From assembly GCA_003353825.1 (NCBI GenBank), contig PIVW01000387.1, positions 1 through 5,696 of the forward strand: a stretch of DNA of 5,696 nt. Direction: 5' to 3'. The notes below the pieces were generated by a model that made no database searches, was not told the DNA's origin, and saw only the letters and a list, made by a program, of their open reading frames with translations. The translations under genes were made by a program, and so were the position numbers. This document shows, in pieces, positions 1 to 5,578 of the stretch (positions are counted from its first letter, which is position 1; each line of letters begins with the position of its first letter). This stretch comes from Chloroflexota bacterium (GTDB lineage Bacteria; Chloroflexota; Anaerolineae; J102).

Positions 1-339
1 AGCCGTCTGCGAGGTCATCTTTTTAGTGATGACTTGCGCTCGACCTGACCGAAACCCGGGCTCCGATGCTGAACGGCTTGAGAACCGCCGTCAGAACGCC
101 GGGCAGGGGCTCCGGAGGCCCCGATCGCCGTGATGAAGTGATAGCCGAAAAAGAACGAGATCGGGGCGGAGCTGTTTGCAACCAGTTGCAAAATGATCGG
201 GAGGCTGCGACTGCAGAAATCGTTCCAGCGGCAAGGGACCATGAGAGAGCAAGAGAGGGTTGAGAAGAGCCAGGAGGGACGCGACGGACCCGACACCCCC
301 AAAAGGGGAAGGCGCCGTGAGCAGCGCCTACAGGCGGCC
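1..339. other. GC-rich stretch with no recognisable gene
   Basis: I see no protein I can recognise here. Open frames exist on both strands (for example minus 15-302 and plus 66-263), but their translations are low-complexity, rich in Arg, Ser and Pro, and show no family motif. They look like chance frames in GC-rich DNA. The stretch holds an 18-bp palindrome (175-192, listed separately), a GC-rich hairpin at 106-122 (GGGGCT against GGCCCC with a 5-nt loop and no T-run), and a small GGCGC/GCGCC hairpin at 311-328. It leads directly into transposase debris, so it is most likely decayed mobile-element or plasmid DNA. Confidence 0.5.
175..192. repeat. Perfect 18-bp inverted repeat, operator-like
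   Basis: TTTGCAAC-CA-GTTGCAAA: two perfect 8-nt arms around a 2-nt centre. Each arm contains TTGCAA, which is itself palindromic, so the site is also a tandem pair of TTGCAA boxes 10 bp apart, about one helical turn. This geometry fits a dimeric DNA-binding repressor site. No regulator gene or promoter next to it can be recognised, so the role is unknown. The symmetry is directly visible; an operator function is inference. Confidence 0.45.
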
Positions 340-565
340 TCCCGCCGCCAGTCGAAAGGTCGCGGCGGGCCTGGCGGATAGAAGCCTTCGCCGCCTGAAA
401 ACCACCCGGCTCGACATCCGGCCCATGTACTATTGGACGGGGCGACGGATCACTGCCCATGTGAAACTGTGCGTACTGGCGCTGATGATCCGGCGGGTCG
501 CCGAGGATCCTGAAAAAGCTCGAAATATCACCACCGAAGCCGATTCCGGGAGGGTATCGGCTTGA
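340..565 (+). pseudogene. 3' remnant of a DDE transposase (IS4/IS1634-like)
   Basis: The frame ending at the TGA at 563-565 encodes a stretch resembling the C-terminal end of IS4-superfamily (IS1634-like) transposases. It reads LADRSLRRLKTT, then LDIRPMYYWTGRRITAHVKL, then CVLALMIRRVAEDPEKARNI. In such enzymes the pattern is roughly 'LADIERSFRxLK...L.IRPVYHR...RI.AHVxLCxLALLLxR', around and after the catalytic Glu. The codons that would carry 'IE', including the catalytic Glu, appear to be missing at about 378-381. Alternatively a one-base deletion shifts the frame: the adjacent frame reads IEAF at this point. The N-terminal catalytic portion is absent and the end departs from the family after about 545, so this is a dead fragment. 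A CCCGCCGC/GCGGCGGG inverted repeat lies at 341-369, near the likely junction. Assignment is from remembered family patterns, not a search. Confidence 0.6.
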
Positions 566-589
566 ACACCACTGGCGGTATCGCCGATA
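539..589. repeat. Overlapping, mutually exclusive inverted repeats upstream of the operon
   Basis: GCCGAT (539-544) can pair with ATCGGC (556-561). TATCGGC (555-561) can instead pair with GCCGATA (583-589), a 7-bp stem that encloses a smaller GGCG-GTAT-CGCC hairpin (574-585). The shared ATCGGC arm means only one of the two larger pairings can form at a time. The first arms overlap the end of the transposase remnant. The second pair lies just upstream of a -10-like box at 607-612. It could be an operator, a weak attenuator-like structure or a leftover of IS ends; nothing decides between these. Confidence 0.35.
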
Positions 590-606
590 GCTGGTTTAGG
601 CGCATG

Positions 607-612
607 TATTAT
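607..612 (+). promoter_or_regulatory. Possible -10 box (TATTAT) for the three-gene operon
   Basis: TATTAT differs from the TATAAT consensus at one position and lies 63 bp before the chosen start of the MBL gene, in an AT-rich patch that contrasts with the GC-rich DNA on its left. No convincing -35 hexamer sits 16-18 bp upstream. The nearest TTGAAC (562-567) is too far away. Either a weak or activator-dependent promoter, or one read by an alternative sigma factor, is possible. Low confidence. Confidence 0.25.
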
Positions 613-621
613 GCTAGTTTA

Positions 622-635
622 AATTGCGCGCGATT
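622..635. repeat. 14-bp near-palindrome in the operon leader
   Basis: AATTGCGCGCGATT is symmetric except for one mismatched pair (T625 opposite G632). It lies 10 bp beyond the possible -10 box, where a transcription start or early leader would fall, so a repressor site is conceivable. A GC-alternating core can be symmetric by chance, so this is only a candidate. Confidence 0.25.
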
Positions 636-661
636 CGGCGGTAAGTTGAAGCAATGGCCAT

Positions 662-667
662 AGGGGT
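662..667 (+). promoter_or_regulatory. Ribosome binding site deciding the MBL start
   Basis: AGGGGT lies 7 nt upstream of the ATG at 675. The alternative ATG at 654 has only a poor GAAG upstream, and translation from there would place seven unconserved residues before the first beta strand. The site supports the start at 675. Confidence 0.6.
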
Positions 668-674
668 AAATAAG

Positions 675-1820
675 ATGTTTTCCAAACCAGGTTTCATATT
701 TTGGCCAGTCGGCACGGGCGATAGCACAAGTATCGTCATCAACGATAAAACCATTGTTCAAGTTGACTTACGTCACCTGGAAAAATCTGAAGACGCGGAT
801 GATGATCACGCGGCGATAATTGATCGCCTCGTCGACAAACTGCCGCAAGTAGATGGAAAGCCATATCTCGCGGCATTCGCGCTAACACATCCAGACCTTG
901 ATCATATTCAGGGATTTGAGGAACTGCTTGATCAAGTGACTATTGGTGAGCTTTGGTTCACGCCACGAGTGTTCCGAGAATACAATGTAGACCTGTGTGA
1001 TGACGCTGTCGCCTTCAAGGATGAGTCTGACCGCCGAGTTGAAGTGATGATCGAAACAAATGGCGCCGCGAATGCCGGTGATCGATTGCGGCTCGTCGGA
1101 TATGACGACCTCCTAAAAGAAGATGATTTTACTGGTTTTCCTGATAACTATCTGACCATCCCTGGCAACGCCGTTACTGAGATAGATGGTGTTGACTACA
1201 CAGGTGCATTTCGTGCCTTTATCCACGCACCTTTCAAAGATGACAGTGCTGGCGACCGAAACGAAACCAGCCTTGCGATGCAGGTGGTACTTGGTGATGA
1301 TCCGAGCGCTGGTGGCGCGCTTCTCTTTGGCGATCTCAGCTATCCAACCATCCGAAAAATCTTTGATGTAACCAAGGATGGTGGCAATGAGGAAAACCTT
1401 GCCTGGTCAGTTTTTCTAGCTCCGCACCATTGTAGCAAGTCGGTTATGTATCAGAAGAATGAGGCCGACAATGAGGAGCTGAAAGATGACATCCTTGATG
1501 AACTCAGTGATGCGCAAGTCGGAGAGGGATACATTGTAGCGAGCAGTGAGAAGATTCCCTCGCAAAACTCAAAGGGTGACAACCCGCCACATGCGAAAGC
1601 AAAGGATCGCTATGAAGAAATAGCTGATGGTGGTTTCATTTGCACCCATGAGGACGGAGATGCAGGGGAACCGCTGGCTTTCAATGCAACCGCCACTTCT
1701 ATCGTATTTGTTACAGACGGGGGCATCGTCGCAGAGAGATCAGACCCTATCGACTCTGCTGTTGAGACCGCCCGAGGTGGCGATGAGCCGCCAAATGATA
1801 AGGTTGGGTTCGGTCATTGA
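675..1820 (+). CDS. Metallo-beta-lactamase-fold hydrolase, ComEC/Rec2-like
   Basis: A 381-residue predicted cytosolic metal-dependent hydrolase. An N-terminal strand carries the GTGDS motif (residues 13-17) typical of ComEC-like MBL proteins. The main metal site is HPDLDH (72-77), followed by NETSLAM (196-202), LLFGDLS with Asp220, and APHHCSKS with His251/His252. The metal-ligand set looks complete, so it should be catalytically active. ComEC-type MBL domains have been linked to nuclease or phosphodiesterase activity; the substrate here is unknown. No signal peptide or membrane segment is visible. The region 100-190 between HPDLDH and NETS is rich in Asp and Glu. The C-terminus is a polar, probably disordered tail containing ARGG (366-369) followed by 12 residues. 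Start 675 is preferred over 654 because of its Shine-Dalgarno sequence. It is the first gene of the operon and overlaps the next gene by 4 nt. Fold call is strong, role uncertain. Confidence 0.9.
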   Translation: MFSKPGFIFWPVGTGDSTSIVINDKTIVQVDLRHLEKSEDADDDHAAIIDRLVDKLPQVDGKPYLAAFALTHPDLDHIQGFEELLDQVTIGELWFTPRVFREYNVDLCDDAVAFKDESDRRVEVMIETNGAANAGDRLRLVGYDDLLKEDDFTGFPDNYLTIPGNAVTEIDGVDYTGAFRAFIHAPFKDDSAGDRNETSLAMQVVLGDDPSAGGALLFGDLSYPTIRKIFDVTKDGGNEENLAWSVFLAPHHCSKSVMYQKNEADNEELKDDILDELSDAQVGEGYIVASSEKIPSQNSKGDNPPHAKAKDRYEEIADGGFICTHEDGDAGEPLAFNATATSIVFVTDGGIVAERSDPIDSAVETARGGDEPPNDKVGFGH

Positions 1821-4120
1821 CATGGAGTCAAGGGCAGCAGCTTGCCCTTGACCAGTTGAAAGAGATTGTCGCCGAGTCTGAGGGCGCTCTCTCTATCGTG
1901 AGAATCATTGACCCCAAAGACGACACCGCAGACGCAAAAATAGATATATCAATATCAACAGCTCATTACGTGAAAGATGAGGGAGGCCTGCCTCTTCGCA
2001 CTAGAGAGCGGTTGATGCTAAACATACCTCATCGCTTCCCCCTCGATTACCCTGCCACCAAAACTCGGCACAAACGGTTCGCTGGATTCTCCCATGTTCA
2101 ATGGACGAACTCCCTATGTCTTTATCAATCGTCTGAGATTGAATGGTCGCCCAGCGACGGCATGTACGGTTTCATTCAAAGATTAAATCAGTGGCTGAGT
2201 GCGGGCGCGCTTAATAATCTTGACCCAGAAGATGCCCCACTCCACCCACCAGCTATATACCCCACTTCAAACATTCGTATTGTCGCCAGAGCGAATGCCC
2301 CTGTCGTAGTCGATGGTGCGTTGAACTGGATAGGGTGCGCTCACTTGGAGAATAAAACCGAAACGCGTTTCGACATAATTGGCTGGTCACCGCTTAGTGT
2401 CGGGTTCCCAGAACTTCCTGAACGTACAATTTGTGCACCTGCTGTGATGTTGAATAAGCCACTACCAATGGAGTATCCAGATACGGTCTTTAACCTGATC
2501 ATGGAGCTAAATGATCGAGAATTATCAATCGACCTCCTCTTCTCTCTTCTAAAACTCTATGCCCTGAATATTAAGGAGGGCGATCCGCTGTATATGGTGC
2601 TCGGCGCGCCCATGCGTCGCGTAAAAGCTGGAGATCCCCTCAAGCAACATTTATCGGTTTGGCAGATTGAACCAGAAGCCACCGATAATCTTCGTCAGTC
2701 ATTATTAGATAAAGAAGATGGAGACGCCGCACATCAGGAGTTCCTTAAATGGGCAGTGACTGCAAAAACCAGTTGGTGCCGCGTGCACGAAGGCCGTGCT
2801 GAAGTCACGTTACGGCGAGACTTAACAACCACTGTTGAATGGTTGCGGGAAAAACAAATTCTCCTGCTCGGATGTGGCGCTCTTGGATCTTACGTCGCTG
2901 AGTATCTTACGCGCGCAGGAGTGGCTAAGCTCACGCTTGTAGACAGAGCCGTGGTTACTCCTGGCGTCCTTGTCCGCCAGCTACATGATGATAGCTTCGT
3001 CGGGTTTTCTAAAGGCGTCTCTCTAAAGCACCGTCTTGATGCCATCAAGATGGAAGCAGATATCACGTCGCATTTTTATAACTTGAAAGATGGTGTTCAT
3101 GAAAAATTCGATCTTCACAAATACGATTTGGTTATCGACGCCACCGCTTCACGATTAATTGCGCGCGTGCTGGAAAATGAACTAACAGAGTTAAATGACG
3201 TGCCGCCCATTGCATCGTTGTCTGTCAGCGCCAAGGCTGGATATGGCATGGTAATGGTCAGAATGGGACGTTTTACTGGTGGGCCTGTCGATATCTCACG
3301 ACGTGCCAAGCTTGCTGCAAGTAGAAGCGATCGAGCAAAATGCTACGCAAATATTTTCTGGCCCAAGCGTGACGACGTATCTTTGTTTCAACCAGAACCG
3401 GGCTGCTCTGAACCAACTTTTATCGGATCGGCGAGCGATATGGCCATCCATTCAGGTGCTCTCCTAAATCTTGCACTAGAACGGATTAGCGCACTCAACG
3501 ATGACGAAGCAAGTTCTGACTTCACTGCTAAGGTTTCAATAAATTCACCCGTTGGCTCTCCCGCTCACGTCGGCTTTGTATTCGACGATGTAAAACACAT
3601 GACCGAGCCCCGATATGACTACAGGGTTCAGGTTTCATCTGCGGCCCAGCGTTGCGTAGATGCCTTTATTAGGCAGAATGCCCGCGAGAATGGCGCCGAA
3701 AATGAAACTGGTGGCCTTATATTTGGTGAAATAGATGAACACCTTAAGACGATCTGGCTCGATGATGTGACCGCCCCGCCCCCTGATAGCGTAGCAAGCG
3801 AAAGACAATTTCTGTGTGGGATTGAAGGAACAAAAGAAGCTGCTGAGTCGCGGAAGGAAATGAGCGGTGGTTCACTACGCTTTATCGGTATGTGGCACAC
3901 ACACCCGGTATCTCGCCCACAACCTAGTCGGAAAGATTTCAAGGCGATGGTTAAATTGTTGCAGCATCAACAGAAACCGCCACGACATATCGTCATGATG
4001 ATCATCGGTCATTCAGCCACAGATCCTGAGTACGCGGTTTACCTCTACCGGCGCCAAGAGTTCCTCAATAGGGGAAGGCTCATTTATGTTCAGCGCGCGG
4101 GGGATCATGGCGAAGACTAG
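1817..4120 (+). CDS. E2-E1-JAB fusion: ubiquitin-like conjugation and deconjugation protein
   Basis: A 767-residue, three-domain protein. Residues 1-140 look like an E2 domain: an N-terminal helix, then IPHRFPLDYP (70-79), then HVQW...LCLY with presumed catalytic Cys101, then WSPSDG (110-115). Residues about 146-340 form a linker domain of the kind found in E2-ThiF proteins (LGAPMRR...HLSVWQIEPE). Residues about 340-600 are a ThiF/E1 adenylation domain: GCGALGS (352-358) for ATP, Asp376, Arg387, Lys399, VIDATAS (439-445), and GCSEPTF with Cys530 as the likely thioester cysteine. Residues about 610-755 are a JAB/JAMM Zn isopeptidase with Glu630, then HTH (694-696), Ser704 and Asp707, fitting H-x-H-x7-S-x2-D exactly. 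Predicted role: activate a C-terminus, transfer it to a target and reverse or process the linkage. These are the combined functions of CBASS Cap2 and Cap3. The start is a TTG, the first possible codon after an in-frame stop at 1799; it overlaps the MBL stop as TTGA. The Asn usual before L-x-R in E1 enzymes is Val384 here. Confidence 0.9.
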   Translation: MTWSQGQQLALDQLKEIVAESEGALSIVRIIDPKDDTADAKIDISISTAHYVKDEGGLPLRTRERLMLNIPHRFPLDYPATKTRHKRFAGFSHVQWTNSLCLYQSSEIEWSPSDGMYGFIQRLNQWLSAGALNNLDPEDAPLHPPAIYPTSNIRIVARANAPVVVDGALNWIGCAHLENKTETRFDIIGWSPLSVGFPELPERTICAPAVMLNKPLPMEYPDTVFNLIMELNDRELSIDLLFSLLKLYALNIKEGDPLYMVLGAPMRRVKAGDPLKQHLSVWQIEPEATDNLRQSLLDKEDGDAAHQEFLKWAVTAKTSWCRVHEGRAEVTLRRDLTTTVEWLREKQILLLGCGALGSYVAEYLTRAGVAKLTLVDRAVVTPGVLVRQLHDDSFVGFSKGVSLKHRLDAIKMEADITSHFYNLKDGVHEKFDLHKYDLVIDATASRLIARVLENELTELNDVPPIASLSVSAKAGYGMVMVRMGRFTGGPVDISRRAKLAASRSDRAKCYANIFWPKRDDVSLFQPEPGCSEPTFIGSASDMAIHSGALLNLALERISALNDDEASSDFTAKVSINSPVGSPAHVGFVFDDVKHMTEPRYDYRVQVSSAAQRCVDAFIRQNARENGAENETGGLIFGEIDEHLKTIWLDDVTAPPPDSVASERQFLCGIEGTKEAAESRKEMSGGSLRFIGMWHTHPVSRPQPSRKDFKAMVKLLQHQQKPPRHIVMMIIGHSATDPEYAVYLYRRQEFLNRGRLIYVQRAGDHGED
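4070..4078 (+). promoter_or_regulatory. Ribosome binding site inside the E2-E1-JAB gene for the patatin gene
   Basis: AGGGGAAGG sits 7 nt before the ATG at 4086, inside the 3' end of the upstream gene. The later in-frame ATG at 4107 has a GGGGG run only 3 nt away, which is too close. This favours the start at 4086 and a 35-nt overlap, so translation of the two genes is probably coupled. Confidence 0.6.
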
Positions 4121-5282
4121 CAAAATCGCTCTTACGCTTTCCGGTGGTGGCGCCCGCGCAATGGCCTTTCATCTTGGGTGCCTTCGCGCCCTGCATGACC
4201 ACGGCATATTGGATCGTATTTCTGTTTTATCTTCCGTCTCAGGTGGAAGCGTAATCGCAGCTATGTACGCGTTCTCTGACGAACCCTTCGAAGAGTTTGA
4301 TGCTCGCGTGGTTAAGTTACTCAAAACGGGCCTCATTCGAGGTATTGCAAAAGAAACTCTATTTTCAGGCGAGGCACTAAAAATTATAGCCACCCTTCTG
4401 ACGGCGGGGCTGTGCGCGCTGCTTGCCAGCTTGGTTGGACTGCTCGGTAATCTGACGGGTTTTTTCGGGATAAACAGAAAATGGACTGATCGCGCTAAGA
4501 GGCACATACAGGTGCCATTCAGGCGATGGGCGAGTCGCACGACAGCATTTGAAAATCATCTGCGAAAGACTGTCTATGGCGACCTCCGCATGAATGAAGT
4601 CAAGCGGCCTGATCTGGATGTTGTCATCAATGCTGCGGAACTTCGAACAGGAACCGCATTTCGCTTCGGCTCTATAAAATCGGGATCATGGCGTTATGGA
4701 ACGATCGATGGCCCCGTGCCCTACGTATCCAAAGCCGTCGCGGCCTCGGCAGCTTTTCCGCTACTTCTTCCTGCGTTGGATGAGGTCTATAATTTCAAGA
4801 AGAAGGATAAGGTCTCACGGAAGCGGGTCATCATCACTGATGGTGGCGTATATGATAACTTGGGTGTCACATGCGTGCTACCAGATCGCTCGCCTGAGTA
4901 CAGCACGAATGTGTTTGATGTTGATTTCATTATTTGTTGCGACGCTGGACAAGGCTTGCCGACAGGCGCCGACATTCCTTTTTTCTGGGCATCCCGAATG
5001 GAAGCAACATTTTCAACCACCCATCGCCGAACGCTTTCGATGTCTTACGACTTACTGCATAAACTAGCCGCGTCGGGCAAAATTGATGGCTTCCTTCTTC
5101 CGTATTTGGGCCAGCAAGATCGTCAACTTCCTGAAAAAAAACCAGACTTAGTTCAGCGAGACGACGTCATTGACTACCCGACGGACTTCAACCCTATGGA
5201 CGTAGATAATATTACGCTTCTGAGCAAGCGTGGCGAGCAGCTTACTAGAATGCTGCTTACGCGCTACCATCCGAGTCTTTAA
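4086..5282 (+). CDS. Patatin-like phospholipase with an internal hydrophobic segment
   Basis: A 398-residue predicted Ser-Asp dyad lipid acyl hydrolase. The oxyanion loop is SGGGAR (19-24). The nucleophile elbow is SVSGGS with Ser52, the S-x-S-x-G variant found in some large bacterial patatins rather than G-x-S-x-G. The catalytic Asp is Asp252 in TDGGVYDNLG (251-260). All dyad elements are present, so activity is expected. Residues about 100-129 are strongly hydrophobic and Gly/Leu/Ala-rich, ending at a basic NRK. This looks like one membrane-spanning or membrane-inserting segment placed between the nucleophile and the Asp. In CBASS, patatin effectors (CapV) degrade membrane phospholipids once activated; a similar killing role is inferred here from gene context. 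It is the last gene of the operon, and no terminator hairpin is evident in the 70 bp after its stop. If translation starts at 4107, the protein is 7 residues shorter. Confidence 0.92.
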   Translation: MFSARGIMAKTSKIALTLSGGGARAMAFHLGCLRALHDHGILDRISVLSSVSGGSVIAAMYAFSDEPFEEFDARVVKLLKTGLIRGIAKETLFSGEALKIIATLLTAGLCALLASLVGLLGNLTGFFGINRKWTDRAKRHIQVPFRRWASRTTAFENHLRKTVYGDLRMNEVKRPDLDVVINAAELRTGTAFRFGSIKSGSWRYGTIDGPVPYVSKAVAASAAFPLLLPALDEVYNFKKKDKVSRKRVIITDGGVYDNLGVTCVLPDRSPEYSTNVFDVDFIICCDAGQGLPTGADIPFFWASRMEATFSTTHRRTLSMSYDLLHKLAASGKIDGFLLPYLGQQDRQLPEKKPDLVQRDDVIDYPTDFNPMDVDNITLLSKRGEQLTRMLLTRYHPSL

Positions 5283-5359
5283 ACAGGTTAGCTGTCCACT
5301 TTTCGTGCTCATCTGCATGGTCTGTTGCGTCATTGGGGGAAACAAACAACTCTGTCAGC

Positions 5360-5401
5360 GGCGGAGCAAAATCAGTCCAAAGGGCGGAGCAAAACCAGGC
5401 C
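5360..5401. repeat. Two IS21 terminal repeats, 23 bp apart
   Basis: GGCGGAGCAAAATCAGTCC (5360-5378) and GGCGGAGCAAAACCAGGCC (5383-5401) share 12 identical leading bases and are 16 of 19 identical overall. They are in direct orientation. On the other strand the inner copy reads GGCCTGGTTTTGCTCCGCC, a pattern I recall from IS21-family ends. They are probably binding sites for the IstA transposase. Confidence 0.7.
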
Positions 5402-5495
5402 ACTTGATGTGAGGCCAGGCGAGGTGTTGCGGATTGTCCCGGGAGTCCATAGGAGGGACCCGCGGGGCAATCCTGGTCTCGGTTTTTGAAGCCGG

Positions 5496-5578
5496 TCAGG
5501 TTGTTCTTGGGGTGTTCCGCCGTTTTTGGCTTTGGCTGAGCCGGTAGCTGTCGCCGTTCATCTCCAGGACCACCTCAC
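5496..5578 (-). pseudogene. istB: C-terminal remnant of IstB, the IS21 helper ATPase
   Basis: Read on the minus strand, the frame ending in TGA (5498-5496) gives EVVLEMNGDSYRLSQSQKRR and then a short basic tail. The 'xxGDSYRL' ending followed by a basic stretch is characteristic of IstB C-termini. About 27 codons survive; the AAA+ ATPase core that would lie to the right has been replaced by HigB-coding DNA. Non-functional. Confidence 0.7.

Larger units (their letters stand above)
5353..5578 (-). mobile_element. Terminal fragment of an IS21-family insertion sequence
   Basis: The fragment begins with a TGTC tip at 5353. It carries two copies of a terminal repeat (listed separately) and then, on the minus strand, the 3' end of istB. 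IS21 elements typically have several repeated transposase-binding sites near TG...CA tips, which is the arrangement seen. Only the istB-side end remains. The element stops abruptly at about 5571-5580, where HigB-coding sequence begins, so istA, most of istB and the other end are gone. The tip lies 70 bp downstream of the patatin stop codon and marks the right edge of the operon. Confidence 0.75.

Noticed and set aside
15..302. Minus-strand open frame of 95 codons, and a longer one at 23-460
   Set aside because: The translations show no recognisable family and overlap each other in different frames; the longer one also runs antisense to the transposase remnant. They look like chance frames in GC-rich DNA.
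654..674. Upstream ATG at 654 as the MBL start
   Set aside because: It has only a poor Shine-Dalgarno site and adds seven residues ahead of the first conserved strand; AGGGGT before 675 is better. It cannot be fully excluded.
675..1820. True beta-lactamase (antibiotic resistance)
   Set aside because: The motifs are ComEC-like (GTGDS, HPDLDH, APHH), there is no signal peptide, and the neighbours are conjugation and lipase genes. Resistance is not suggested.
3628..3942. Minus-strand and alternative-frame open frames inside the three large genes (for example 3628-3942 and 4169-4540)
   Set aside because: They are shadows of well-supported genes with complete catalytic motifs on the + strand.
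675..5282. Calling the operon a standard type II CBASS
   Set aside because: No CD-NTase is present, Cap2- and Cap3-like activities are fused, and an MBL gene is added. The resemblance is stated, but the name is not justified.
675..5282. Calling it a Bil (ISG15-like) operon
   Set aside because: No ubiquitin-like beta-grasp gene is present, and E1, E2 and JAB are not separate genes as in that system.
5283..5352. Terminator after the patatin gene
   Set aside because: No GC-rich stem followed by a T-run is seen in the 70 bp before the IS21 tip.
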